Source: Gyrodactylus bullatarudis (lineage: Eukaryota; Platyhelminthes; Monogenea; Gyrodactylidea; Gyrodactylidae). Taken from it: a stretch of 64,000 nucleotides of DNA. A program made the position numbers and the translations under genes. The DNA lies in NCBI GenBank assembly GCA_012064415.1, contig SSNU01000313.1, positions 193,848 through 257,847 of the forward strand, read 5' to 3'. Shown one piece after another: positions 25,301-34,646 of the stretch; the stretch's first letter is position 1, and the number at the start of each line of letters is the position of its first letter. Under the pieces are notes generated by a model that was given only the letters and a program-made list of their open reading frames with translations, was not told where the DNA came from and ran no database searches.

Positions 25301-28300
25301 TCAAAAGTACACCTACCTAATTTCAAAGGATTTGTATGCTATGTTTACAACGAAGCAAATTAAACAATCAATTTTTTTTATTTTTCTATGTGAAAATTCA
25401 ACTTTGAATCAATAAGTTAGTATTATTTTAAATATTATTTCTGAGAGACTTTGACATTCTAGTAAGATTCCTACAAATAATCTATCTGACATGATGTAAT
25501 TGATCAGCTAAACTAGTTGTCATGAAGATGAGAATTGACTATATTTACAAAAAACTGAATATTTTTTATCCGTATACCAAGGAACAAAAACATGTTTTGG
25601 ATCTCATTATGAAACAAGCTAATACAAGTTGTTACAAAATAAGAATCTTCGAAACGATAAAAATTTTGAACTCAAATGTTAAAAAACTGAGAAATTGGGG
25701 CATATTCGAAAAAAATTTTCAGATTGAATTTTTAACATTTTATTGGCTTATTTCATAAAGGGATCCGAAGAATATTTGTGTTTCTTATCATTCGGAGAGA
25801 AAAATATTGAATTTTTTCATGAGAATAGAAAATTCTCATCTACTCATGTCAACTAAGCTTGCTACATAAAAGTTTTGTGATAAAAAACGAAAGAAAGTGA
25901 CAGAATAAAGATATTCTCGATGAATTTGAGAATTCAGTTTTTTACAAAAATCTTATTTTTTCATCAAAGTATTTTATAGAAAACTTCATTTGTCCGAATC
26001 ACCGATAGACAAGAAAACCAAAAATGGTCATGGAGAAATGATCCAAGATCAGTTCAAAATGACGGTTATCTTGAATGATTAATGATAATTTTTTTCCCTG
26101 TCTATTGGTTTTCCAGAAAAATAACATTTGATTTCTCTCGCACTTAGAAATCAATTTTCAACTCAAAGTTTAAAAAAATTTAAAATCCGCGCCCGCTCGA
26201 AATTTAAAATCTCTCCAAATTTTCCTAAAGATTATTTCGAATTTTTTATCTTGAATCAGTGAAAGTAAGCTTCGGAAAATTCATGATTTTGTATCGTGGA
26301 GTTATTTTATTGAGTAAATTAATGTTTGATATTTTCCTGTTATAACATCATTTCTGGTGAGCTAAAGAGAAATTAAATACCTAGAAAATCAGTCATTCAA
26401 AGCAATCAAGTACAGGAGAGTTACTGTGATGAGACCTTCGTCTCTTAAAAATGGAAATTGATTGAAATTTAATCACTTATCAGATGAGTACTATTTGTTG
26501 AGATATTACAAATTGTTCTCTAGATGTAAAAAATGAATTCTTAGATTTCAAAGACTTGAATCACCCAAAATGTGAGCATATATAAACAAATTATCTATTA
26601 TCAAAAATATTAAATTTTCTGTTTAAATTTCTTTATTTCTGCAAAAGAAATAATTTTTGCAGGAGAATTTCTTATCATTAGGAATGCTTTAGGGACTTTA
26701 ATTTCCCTGTGTATATTCAGTGTACAAGTCTCCAAGTTGAATTAAAAGTACTTTTCAACCAGAAGAACAGTAAGAGGTGCATATATAATTATTTCAATCC
26801 GAATGATCGAAAGGAAGATGATAAATACATAGTGGAAAAAAAGGAAATTTTCCCCCATGAAGAATTTTTGGGATCCCACATGCATGCTTGCATATTGCAA
26901 AGCTGATTTGTAAAGATCAAATTTATCATTCTTTCTTCATAATCATCAATATCATCATCTTAGTAATTTCTTTTCTTCCCTCTGGATAGAACGAGATGGA
27001 AAATATTGATGAGGACCAACACTATTACTAAGATCGGATAGCTAAAACATTTAATATTGACTCTTCTGATAGAACAAAGCAATACACTCAGCATCAATAA
27101 CACACAGGGCTCATAAAAAATGCAAAACTAAGGAGAGATAAATTGATTCTGGTCCTAGATCTGAGAAATTCCGAAAATTTCCCAATTTTTAAAATGCAAA
27201 TTTAGCAGATTAATTTTTTTGCGTGGAATTATATGTCATTTCCAGGGATGGAGTTTTTTTCGAAAGTTTAAGATTGATAAATAAATCTCAAAAGTTCATT
27301 TAATTTCACCATTTAAATTACAGATCCTAAAGTATTCATGTAAGAAAGGTATCATCTTTTAAACTGATTAATGGGAAGATGCGAATTAATCATTTTTGAG
27401 AAATTCTCAATTTTTTTCATCTAGATCATGAGGCCTACTCTAACTAAAAAAAATCAGCTTTTGATCACTTACTTTGAAATGAGCAAAAAACTTTTACTCA
27501 AAGTTTAAAAAAAAGAAGTTTGGCGCTAACTCGAGATTTAGAATATGCCATAATTTTTTTTATTGATTTTTCAAAGTTTTTTTTTCAAACCATGATCTAG
27601 ATTCCAAAAAATCTTGATCAAATTCGATTTGTTCATGGAAAATTGAGGATATTGTAAAAATCAATAATTCCCATTTTCATATTAACTAGGTGTAAATGTG
27701 TATTAATGTGCTGAATTGTTTAAATGCTTCCCATTGTTTCAAAATAACATGTTATTTTAATGTATATTATTCTATAAAAAGATAATTAATTGTTTCAAAC
27801 TTTGAAAAATTCATTATTGTTAACATTCGAATCAAATATGTTTTCCTGATTCTCTCAAGAAAAAATTCAGAATAAAAATTTAATTCTTTGACTTAATCGA
27901 TGAATTTTAAAAAATCACATAAAAATTGTAGAAAAAGAGATGAAATTTGAAAATTCCAACAGATTGCTAAATTTTCATTCACATACTGTATAAGGACTTA
28001 ACGAATCGATTTGATGTGTTCTTGAATAAATCCAACGATACTTGAAATTAATTAAAGTAAATCATTTTTTCTTTCTTTACAGGTATGCCCAATACTATAG
28101 TCAGAAGACAACACAGTCAGATAGCAAATGATCAACGTTATAGACAACCCATGCCGAACAGCCCCTTGAAGAACTACTCGGTTCAAAATTATAAGCTTAT
28201 AGAGTTATTTATCAACAAAAACTGAATAGTTATATGCGCTAACTTTCATGTCAATTATCTGTCTGATAATAATTATCTAAGCCAGATAAAAAAACTCCAA

Positions 28301-31300
28301 AAGTCAAAGAGCCTTCAAGTCTAGAAAATAAAGGTCCTTCTGTCCTCAAAAACGTTAGCATTATATCTTGAGAAAATCCTTGAATAAAAATTAGTTTTAC
28401 ATGCATTACATGTTTCGTCCCAAAACTTTGAAATAATCTATAAACCAACTAGAAGCAATGTCTACTTGTTGAAAGCTGCTGAAGCATACTTGATCAATCA
28501 ACAAAAGCCAAACCTATGCGTACAAAAGAATCATGTAAAGCCCCTGAATTTACCTAAGCCTAGGGAAAAAAAGTGTCCTTTGTCCCAACCCCCCTCCAGG
28601 AAGAGAAGGAAAATGGAAGTGGAAACTAACCAACAAATAACTGATTTCTACAGAGCAACCCAATAATTATGATCATTTATTTAATTTACTATTTTTACAC
28701 TTACACTCTGTTATAAAAAGAGACCCATAATTATGGGAAAATTAGCACCAATTTTAATTTTAACAATATGAAAAACTACACTGTGCTCACCTGGTAACAG
28801 GCTTGAGCCAATTGTAATGTAAAATGATATTTTAACCAATAAGCTTTCGATGTTCATTTTCTTTCTAAAAACCTATATATATGGCATGCCCGAAATAAAG
28901 GCCTTATTTGTGAAAATCTTGGCATCACTTTCTTCTTCTCTCTACAAGAATCCATTCCTATGTAAGAAATCAAATTTAATGAAAAAATTTTTAAACTAAT
29001 TTAACACTGCACTTTTTCCTTCTATTTCCACAGTTTCAAATACTCAAGGCCAATGCTGACTAGCAGACGAAACAATTTTTCAAGATATGGATTAACTGTT
29101 TAGATTAAACTCTAAGGAAATCCCATCATCCAATCATCTTTGATTGTGTTTCAACCAAATCAATCTATACTACAGAATCTACGTGGTGAGATCTGTGAAG
29201 ATGAATTAAGACATTCGCATCTTGGTTAAACCAAAAAAATAACAACAATGTATCTCTTTAGGTATTGATTAAGTGTCAAGATGAAATGTTACATTTAGAA
29301 AAAAAGTAAATAGTTGTTCTCCACGAGGAAACAAAAAAGTAATCAGAGTATCATTAATCCTCGGTGTATTCGCAGAGGTAAGATTAGTCTGTGCACTTTA
29401 TATCCAAACTGTATATATATTGTATGCAAACAGAAAGACAATTTCCTTTTGAACTTTTCAAAACCTCAATGATGGTGTGGTGGTGCTTAGCAGGGCAATA
29501 CACAAAGATCATCTATGAATAAACTAATTATTTGATTCTTTTAGTATTCATTTAGGTTGGTTACGTTTTCTTTAGTGGAAAAATTAGGATTTTTACCGAT
29601 AGAGAGAGTATGTGGATATTCTGCTTAACAGACTCAAATTTTTGGTATTTCTACGAGGTAGATGGATCAAATAAAATAGCTAACTTTCGAAGAAGCATAC
29701 TCAAGTCATTTGATTAAGGATTGAGTACAATAGGATTCTAGATTGGTTGCAACGCCTGAGTACTTTTGCAATTTTTATGATTTAACTTTTCCATCTGGTC
29801 AATATATGAATGTGTTCACTAACGAATGCAATCAAGCATTCTCAGTGAGAACAAATTTTTCAGAATACTCAAAGAGATATAGAAATTTGTTATCTTTAAC
29901 AACAGAAATACATACATGAATTAATTATGAACCATCAGATATTAAAATGGATAGGGGTACGAGAAACTGATTAATTTTTAAAAATAAAATTTTAGTGAAT
30001 CAAAGAATAAACTGCTCAGATAGTACCTTATAGCAGATAAACTTTCAGGTGAATGAGAAAGAGAACCATTTACGGCAAAAAAAAGTTAGCTAGTTTGTCA
30101 TATTATTCAAGTCACTTAAAAACGCATTTTGAAGTTGAAACCCATCAAATCAAAAGATCTTTTATGATAAAATGTAAAATAAATACACTAGAATACCATG
30201 AGATTGTTTGTTCTCAGAAATATTTTCATCCAAGTCAATGATTAATAGTGAAAAAAAATGTAAACCCTGGAAAACTATACAAGAAGCATTCAAGAATTCG
30301 AGTTGGATTAATTCTTAGAGAATTCCTATAACCTTCAATTACCCTGGCCTATGTGAGCTTTTTCACTTTTCTCTTCACTGTTGCTATTTATTGAAGAGTT
30401 TTGGTGTTTTTTTAGCTTACATTTGTTCTAATTTTCTTCAACTTTTACTATTTCTTTCAAAAATTGTAAAATATTATCTTCAATGAACTTTAAACTTTTA
30501 TCATTATTTATGTGTCACTACTGATGAACCATAAAGAAATGTACATTTAGTGAATAAAAATTCTTTTCTTATATATCTACAAATATGATTTTAAGCGGAT
30601 TTTCGGACGTTTTTGATAAATTACGTGAGTCATATCATCGCCAAAATCTACCCTCCCGGATCCCTGAACAGAAAATTCTTCTTCGTACAATTTTATCTTC
30701 TAACTCTAAACTTTATAACTCATATGGCCAATTGAAGTTTTATCGGGAATGTCTTGAAAGGAATCAATATCCTAGGTTTTACTGGAAGAAAATTCCTCGA
30801 GATGTTCGTTATCATAAAGAAGAACATGTCATCTTAAAAGTAAAAGAGGAAATTCGTAAAATTGAAGGAAGAATCCAAAGCTTACTTAATTTCATCGCAA
30901 ATAAAATGGTACTTTTAGATGTCGATCCTGAATTCAATGATGCATTGCTAAGATTCTTCGTTGAAGCTGGTGAATCTATAATGAACCATAAATATGATAG
31001 CCTGTTTAAAGAATTTGGAAAAAGCCTTCGTTTTCACGAAAAAGGAATCTTCAACTTCACAGATATTGAATTATCTAAGGAGCAGAAAGAAATCCTATCC
31101 CTTGGCCCCAATTTTTGTATTCCTAAGAGAAAGAATGAAATTGAAGACAAAGCGGCTTTCGAACGTTTGATGTATGAACTTGGTCTCACCAAGAACCTTA
31201 AAGACAATGCTAACACAGAGAAGTTTAAATTAGATCTTTTAACTATTTATAGAAGTTTTGATCGAAAACCTTTAAGATCTAGTTTATTAACTAAAAAACA

Positions 31301-34049
31301 TTTTGATGCGTTGAAAGAACTCAAATCTAATGAAAACATTTTTCTTACTAAACCAGATAAGGGTAAAGGGATAGTTATAATGTATAAGGATGATTATTAT
31401 CGAGCAGGCTTAGATTTTCTTTCTGATGAAAGTAAATTTATTAACACAGGGAAAGATAGATCGGATTATTATAAGGAAATGGAATCAATGGAACGTTCAA
31501 TGTATAAGATATCAAAAGGGTTATTTGATAGGAATTTAATTTCTGATAAAACCAGAAGTTTTATAGCTAAGAAACATACGAGGATGTCTAGATTATATCT
31601 ACATCCTAAGACACACAAGATAGTAGATAATATCATTCCTGAGGTTTTTCCTATCCGGCCGATCTTGGATATGTCGTCATGTCCGCAACATAATTTAGCC
31701 AAGTGGTTAATCGACGTATTGAAACCAATACATTCTTATTATGCTAAATATGTTGTTAAAGATACTTTTTCTTTTGTCGATAAGGTTAAAGATTTAAATA
31801 TTGGTTCAAATGAAATGGTTTCATTAGATGTCAGTTCCTTATTTCCTAATGTTCCTATTGAGGAGACTCTTGATGTTATTAAATCTTTTATTGATGAACA
31901 TGATGGTTTTGAGCTACAGAGTAATGAGATAGCAAATCTTGTTAGGATTTGCTGTACGAATGTTCCTTTATCTTTTCAAAACAAGGTGTTTATTCAAAAA
32001 GATGGTATAGCTATGGGATCACCTCTGAGTCCTCTTTTAGCAGATATCTTCTTAGGTTGGTTAGAATTTAATAAAATGTCAGAAACTATCAATACTTTCA
32101 CTGATTTATACATCAGATATGTTGATGACACTTTTATTCTGATGAAACCTAATGTTTCAGTAGACGATTTTTTCTTAAAGATGAATTCATTTCATCCTAA
32201 TATTAAATTTACCATGGAAAAAGAGTCTAATGAGAGTTTGAGTTTCTTAGATGTCAAACTAACTAGGAAGGAGGATGGGTCAATTCTAAGAAACATCTAC
32301 AAGAAGAAGACTGATAATGGGAAATACCTCCATTTTGCCAGTTTTAGTCCTCTATCTCATAAAGTTGGCTTAGTAATTGGTCTAGGAAAGAGGATAAGAA
32401 GGATCGCTAGTCCAGAGGAATGGCCAAAAGAAATAGAAGAGTCAAAGTTACGTTTGAACGAGAATGGTTATTCCAACAGATTTGTAGACAAATTCATCAA
32501 TATGTCTGATGATGTAGATGAAAGAGTCGACAGAGATGAAGGAGAGAAGACAACCATCTTCATGAAACTTAATTTTAAAGGTGATGGTTTTAGTAATGAT
32601 GTAAGGAGACGACTGGTTAATCTTATTGATCAACACTATGATAATATACAATTGAAAATTGTATTTAAAACCCAAAGATTATTCAGTTTGATTCATAAGG
32701 ATTTACTAAAACCGGAAGAAAAGACTCTTTTAATTTACAAATTCCAATGCGACTGTGGAGCTTCTTATATAGGACGTACGATTAGGAAATTATCAACCAG
32801 GTCAAACGATCACCTCAAGAAGGATACGGCGGTGACCAGACATATCAAACAGGAAAACCACGAAGCTTCAATTTCTAATTTTTCAATCTTGTATAAAAAT
32901 GCGGGGGATGACAGCACGGATTTGTGGGTGAAGGAGAAATTCTTCATCAATCACTTTAAGCCAAATCTGTGTGTTCAGAAAAATTATTCCTATAACCTTC
33001 AATTACCCTGGCCTATGTGAGCTTTTTCACTTTTCTCTTCACTGTTGCTATTTATTGAAGAGTTTTGGTGTTTTTTTAGCTTACATTTATTCTAATTTTC
33101 TTCAACTTTTACTATTTCTTTCAAAAATTGTAAAATATTATCTTCAATGAACTTTAAACTTTTATCATTATTTATGTGTCACTACTGATGAACCATAAAG
33201 AAATGTACATTTAGTGAATAAAAATTCTTTTCTTATATATCTACAAATTCTTAGAGAATTCTATTTGATTTATTCAGGCTTAATTTTACTGAAGAAACAT
33301 TTTTATTGATTTGCTGTTTTTTCCGTTTTTCTAAGATAAATATTTACTCACGTCAAGGAGGAGAGGAGCAATTGCGTGATTCATTGAAATTTTAAAAATT
33401 TTAATCATTCCTGACCAGTGGATAGAATTTAATGGCTATGCAGAATCGTATCAGAAGGCTTAGAAGAATTGATAGATATCTTATTAGAAACTCTCAGAAG
33501 TTGAAGGAGTATGTATAGCTGGTTGCAATTTAAATGTTTGATAAACATTGATGAATAAATTTTCATGAATCATTGTCTCATTTCGAATGAAAAAAGCTTC
33601 AACAATTTCAATTCTCTTGTTACGATTATTTTTCCATGAAAATGTCAAAATAATCGATAATTCGATAAGAAACGTAATTTTTATCTTCTTTTGTTTGTGC
33701 AAGAAATTTTGAATATCTCTCGAGAATTTATTTCATTCTCAGCAAAAATCTTGGATCAATGAGTGGGAACATAACATGTAAAAAGGTTTATTTATCAAGC
33801 AAAAATTCTCACCTTCATGAATTGATGGAATATATTCCTCTAATGGTCCGAGACTTCCATTAACTCTAGATACAATTCCAATGATGAATAGAGCTAATCC
33901 AAATATCTATTTGATGATAATAGTATTGAGTGTTCGATTATTTTAACAATAGAATAATGACAAATTACCCATGCTAGTACAGCAAAGACAATAATTGTAA
34001 CTCTGAGACACTTGAGACATCCCATTATTTGATCATCCCTAACTTTCAT
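19369..34049 (-). CDS. Tetraspanin (CD63/CD9-like)
   Basis: Eight exons on the minus strand: 34049-33969, 33906-33813, 21207-21110, 20515-20441, 20018-19929, 19862-19782, 19687-19604 and 19458-19369. They join in phase to 230 codons plus stop. The product has four membrane segments (about residues 18-40, 57-82, 88-104 and 196-213), short cytoplasmic ends, and a large extracellular loop with the diagnostic CCG motif, a PDSC cysteine and a GC cysteine. That makes a four-cysteine loop. Tetraspanins organise membrane protein microdomains at the cell surface or endosomes. The tail ends EPIPTYM, with a terminal-region tyrosine. Intron 1 is 62 nt; intron 2 is 12,605 nt and holds most repeats of this window, including a full Penelope-like element in the opposite orientation. 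An alternative ATG exists eight codons downstream. Confidence 0.9.
21906..22066. repeat. 58-bp-arm palindrome from two head-to-head pseudo-LTR ends
   Basis: The left arm 21906-21963 and right arm 22009-22066 are reverse complements with only about two mismatches, around a 45-nt loop. Both arms contain the aaatgtacatt block of the Penelope pseudo-LTR. The left arm, read on the minus strand, still has ctgatga...gaaa hammerhead core bases. It lies inside tetraspanin intron 2 and could fold into a long hairpin in the pre-mRNA. Confidence 0.75.
22067..22130 (+). mobile_element. Penelope-like element fragment, start of ORF
   Basis: Directly right of the palindrome the sequence matches the beginning of the intact Penelope ORF. 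It shares the gattttcggac block, then a ttga(t/a)aaa(t/c)tacgtga block. The match ends after about 60 nt. This is the 5' stub of a second copy in plus orientation. Confidence 0.6.
22130..22320 (+). repeat. Dispersed intronic repeat family, copy a
   Basis: This starts with agctagttaatatgaagatg. It includes ttgatcaagatattttgga and continues through an A-rich block to atttcaaatctc. Related blocks occur at 23.6, 25.5, 26.15 and 27.4 kb, the last two in reverse orientation, all in tetraspanin intron 2. There is no coding capacity. It may be a non-autonomous DNA element, but ends and target duplications could not be set by eye. Confidence 0.5.
23651..24126. repeat. Long inverted repeat (about 160-bp arms)
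   Basis: The left arm 23651-23810 and right arm 23967-24126 are near-perfect reverse complements, with a 156-nt spacer. The arms share sequence with the dispersed family at 22.13, 26.15 and 27.4 kb, including a gatcaaaagttga block and an aaatttagaaaaa block. The unit is a fold-back element or two copies in inverted orientation. It is transcribed within the tetraspanin pre-mRNA and could form a long dsRNA hairpin. Confidence 0.8.
25505..25770 (+). repeat. Dispersed intronic repeat family, diverged copy c
   Basis: This begins with cagctaaactagttgtcatgaagatgagaatt, written here as its parts cagctaaactagtt and gaagatgagaatt, and resembles the start of the 22.13 kb copy. The remainder is diverged. 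It carries a chance open frame with no family resemblance. Confidence 0.35.
26130..26285 (-). repeat. Dispersed intronic repeat family, copy d
   Basis: This has the reverse-orientation blocks seen in the right arm of the 24.0 kb inverted repeat: tctctcgcactt, caactcaaagttt and aaatttaaaatctc. It is non-coding, truncated and within tetraspanin intron 2. Confidence 0.4.
27420..27690 (-). repeat. Dispersed intronic repeat family, copy e
   Basis: This is the reverse complement of the 22.13 kb copy over most of its length. It ends with cccattttcatattaacta, the complement of that copy's start, and contains tctagattccaaaaaatctt and gcttttgatcactta. It is one of at least five family members in this single intron. 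Confidence 0.5.
28455..28945 (+). mobile_element. Penelope-like element 3' remnant, second family
   Basis: A broken frame, 28466-28666, ends with KPNLCVQKNHVKPLN and a basic tail (PPSRKRRK). KPNLCVQKN is shared exactly with the C-terminus of the intact element's GIY-YIG domain, but the tail is different and longer, so this is a separate family. The 3' part contains ggcatgcccgaaataaaggc, which reads as a hammerhead stem II (GGC-AT-GCC), the GAAA box and part of a palindromic stem III. The CTGATGA box has decayed. The region 28.08-28.45 kb may be an older part of the same insertion. Confidence 0.65.
30322..30584 (+). repeat. Left pseudo-LTR of the Penelope-like element
   Basis: This direct repeat is the same length as 32986-33248, with one difference seen (acatttgttc here, acatttattc there). 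It begins with attcctataacc, contains a hammerhead-like motif at 30515-30553, and ends with ctacaaat immediately before the ORF's ATG. It probably supplies promoter and 5' leader. Confidence 0.92.
30515..30553 (+). ncRNA. Hammerhead-like ribozyme motif, left pseudo-LTR
   Basis: The order is: stem I strand TCACTA, core CTGATGA, 8-nt linker, GAAA, palindromic stem III (ATGT/ACAT, no loop, so it would form best as a dimer), a U-U cleavage position after 30547, and stem I partner TAGTGA. Stem I forms six perfect pairs. The linker that should be stem II shows no pairing, so this may be a minimal or weakened form. Hammerheads with short palindromic stem III are known in pseudo-LTRs of Penelope-like elements. 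Confidence 0.6.
30585..33020 (+). CDS. Penelope-like element reverse transcriptase-GIY-YIG endonuclease
   Basis: An intact 811-codon ORF. The reverse transcriptase occupies the middle, with KPDKGKGIVIM (about residue 260), FPIRPILDMSS, VSLDVSSLFPNVPIEETL, a GIAMGSPLSPLLADIF block, and the catalytic YVDD at about residues 512-515. A FLDVKLTRKEDG block follows. The C-terminus is a GIY-YIG nuclease with LIYKFQCDCGASYIGRT (about residue 727), a conserved arginine block, and the closing KPNLCVQKN. Length and domain order match canonical endonuclease-bearing Penelope-like elements, which prime reverse transcription at nicked DNA. No frameshift or stop is seen, so the element could be active. The start at 30585 directly follows the left pseudo-LTR. 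Confidence 0.95.
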   Translation: MILSGFSDVFDKLRESYHRQNLPSRIPEQKILLRTILSSNSKLYNSYGQLKFYRECLERNQYPRFYWKKIPRDVRYHKEEHVILKVKEEIRKIEGRIQSLLNFIANKMVLLDVDPEFNDALLRFFVEAGESIMNHKYDSLFKEFGKSLRFHEKGIFNFTDIELSKEQKEILSLGPNFCIPKRKNEIEDKAAFERLMYELGLTKNLKDNANTEKFKLDLLTIYRSFDRKPLRSSLLTKKHFDALKELKSNENIFLTKPDKGKGIVIMYKDDYYRAGLDFLSDESKFINTGKDRSDYYKEMESMERSMYKISKGLFDRNLISDKTRSFIAKKHTRMSRLYLHPKTHKIVDNIIPEVFPIRPILDMSSCPQHNLAKWLIDVLKPIHSYYAKYVVKDTFSFVDKVKDLNIGSNEMVSLDVSSLFPNVPIEETLDVIKSFIDEHDGFELQSNEIANLVRICCTNVPLSFQNKVFIQKDGIAMGSPLSPLLADIFLGWLEFNKMSETINTFTDLYIRYVDDTFILMKPNVSVDDFFLKMNSFHPNIKFTMEKESNESLSFLDVKLTRKEDGSILRNIYKKKTDNGKYLHFASFSPLSHKVGLVIGLGKRIRRIASPEEWPKEIEESKLRLNENGYSNRFVDKFINMSDDVDERVDRDEGEKTTIFMKLNFKGDGFSNDVRRRLVNLIDQHYDNIQLKIVFKTQRLFSLIHKDLLKPEEKTLLIYKFQCDCGASYIGRTIRKLSTRSNDHLKKDTAVTRHIKQENHEASISNFSILYKNAGDDSTDLWVKEKFFINHFKPNLCVQKNYSYNLQLPWPM
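32986..33248 (+). repeat. Right pseudo-LTR of the Penelope-like element
   Basis: Direct repeat of 30322-30584. Its first 35 nt are the last codons and stop of the ORF. The remainder is the 3' UTR with aataaaaattc near the end. The target-site duplication overlaps its last bases. Confidence 0.92.
33179..33217 (+). ncRNA. Hammerhead-like ribozyme motif, right pseudo-LTR
   Basis: Identical to the motif at 30515-30553: TCACTA/TAGTGA stem I, CTGATGA, GAAA and palindromic ATGT/ACAT stem III. Two copies flanking the ORF could in principle release a unit-length RNA from a tandem transcript. Confidence 0.6.
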
Positions 34050-34646
34050 CTTTATTAGCAAATTTAATAATCCTCCAAGTGAGTCGAACTCGAAAAATAA
34101 ATTTCAAAAAATATTATTTCTAGTTCAGACTAGCAAGAAATACTTTCTTTGATTCGTGAGCCAATAAAAATTGAGTTGACATTTTAGCCAATGAAAAGGC
34201 AATATACCATTTAATTGGTTAGCTTAGACTCCTAATACAAAAGCTGTATCCATCATTATTACGGTTAGATGGAGCTAACTATTAATGGATAAGATTTCAC
34301 TTAAATTAAGTGTTTACTAGTTAGTGGTCTTGTTGGATGAAAAAGTTTTTTGATGTATGAAGGTTTTTTTTTCAACAATACAATAGTTATGAATCACACT
34401 CATTGGTTTTTGTGAAAGATGGATAAAAATTAATTTCTATTCATGAGTGTTGAGTAATATTTGATCTTTTCTGTTTCAATAATAATAATAATAGCAACAA
34501 TATCAACTTAAATGGAAAATTCATCGGTTATTTTTTGATGAATAAAAATGATGATACAATAAAATCTCTCTTTTTTGTTTCATTTCAAAATTGGAATCAT
34601 ATTTGGTTTCTTCGAGTCTTGATTTGAAATAAATTTACTTTAATGA

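Larger units (their letters stand above)
30310..33261 (+). mobile_element. Complete Penelope-like retroelement with target-site duplication
   Basis: The 16-bp sequence aattcttagagaattc flanks the insertion at 30310-30325 and 33246-33261. Inside are two 263-bp direct pseudo-LTRs (30322-30584 and 32986-33248) that differ at about one visible position, and one intact ORF (30585-33020). The right pseudo-LTR starts within the end of the ORF; the left one ends exactly at the ORF start codon. Such partly tandem pseudo-LTRs are typical of Penelope-like elements. The near identity of the repeats and the intact ORF and duplication indicate a recent insertion. It lies in tetraspanin intron 2, opposite to that gene. 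Confidence 0.93.

Noticed and set aside
28251..28448. Minus-strand open frame beside the Penelope remnant
   Set aside because: No recognisable domain. It overlaps decayed repeat sequence and is probably a chance frame.
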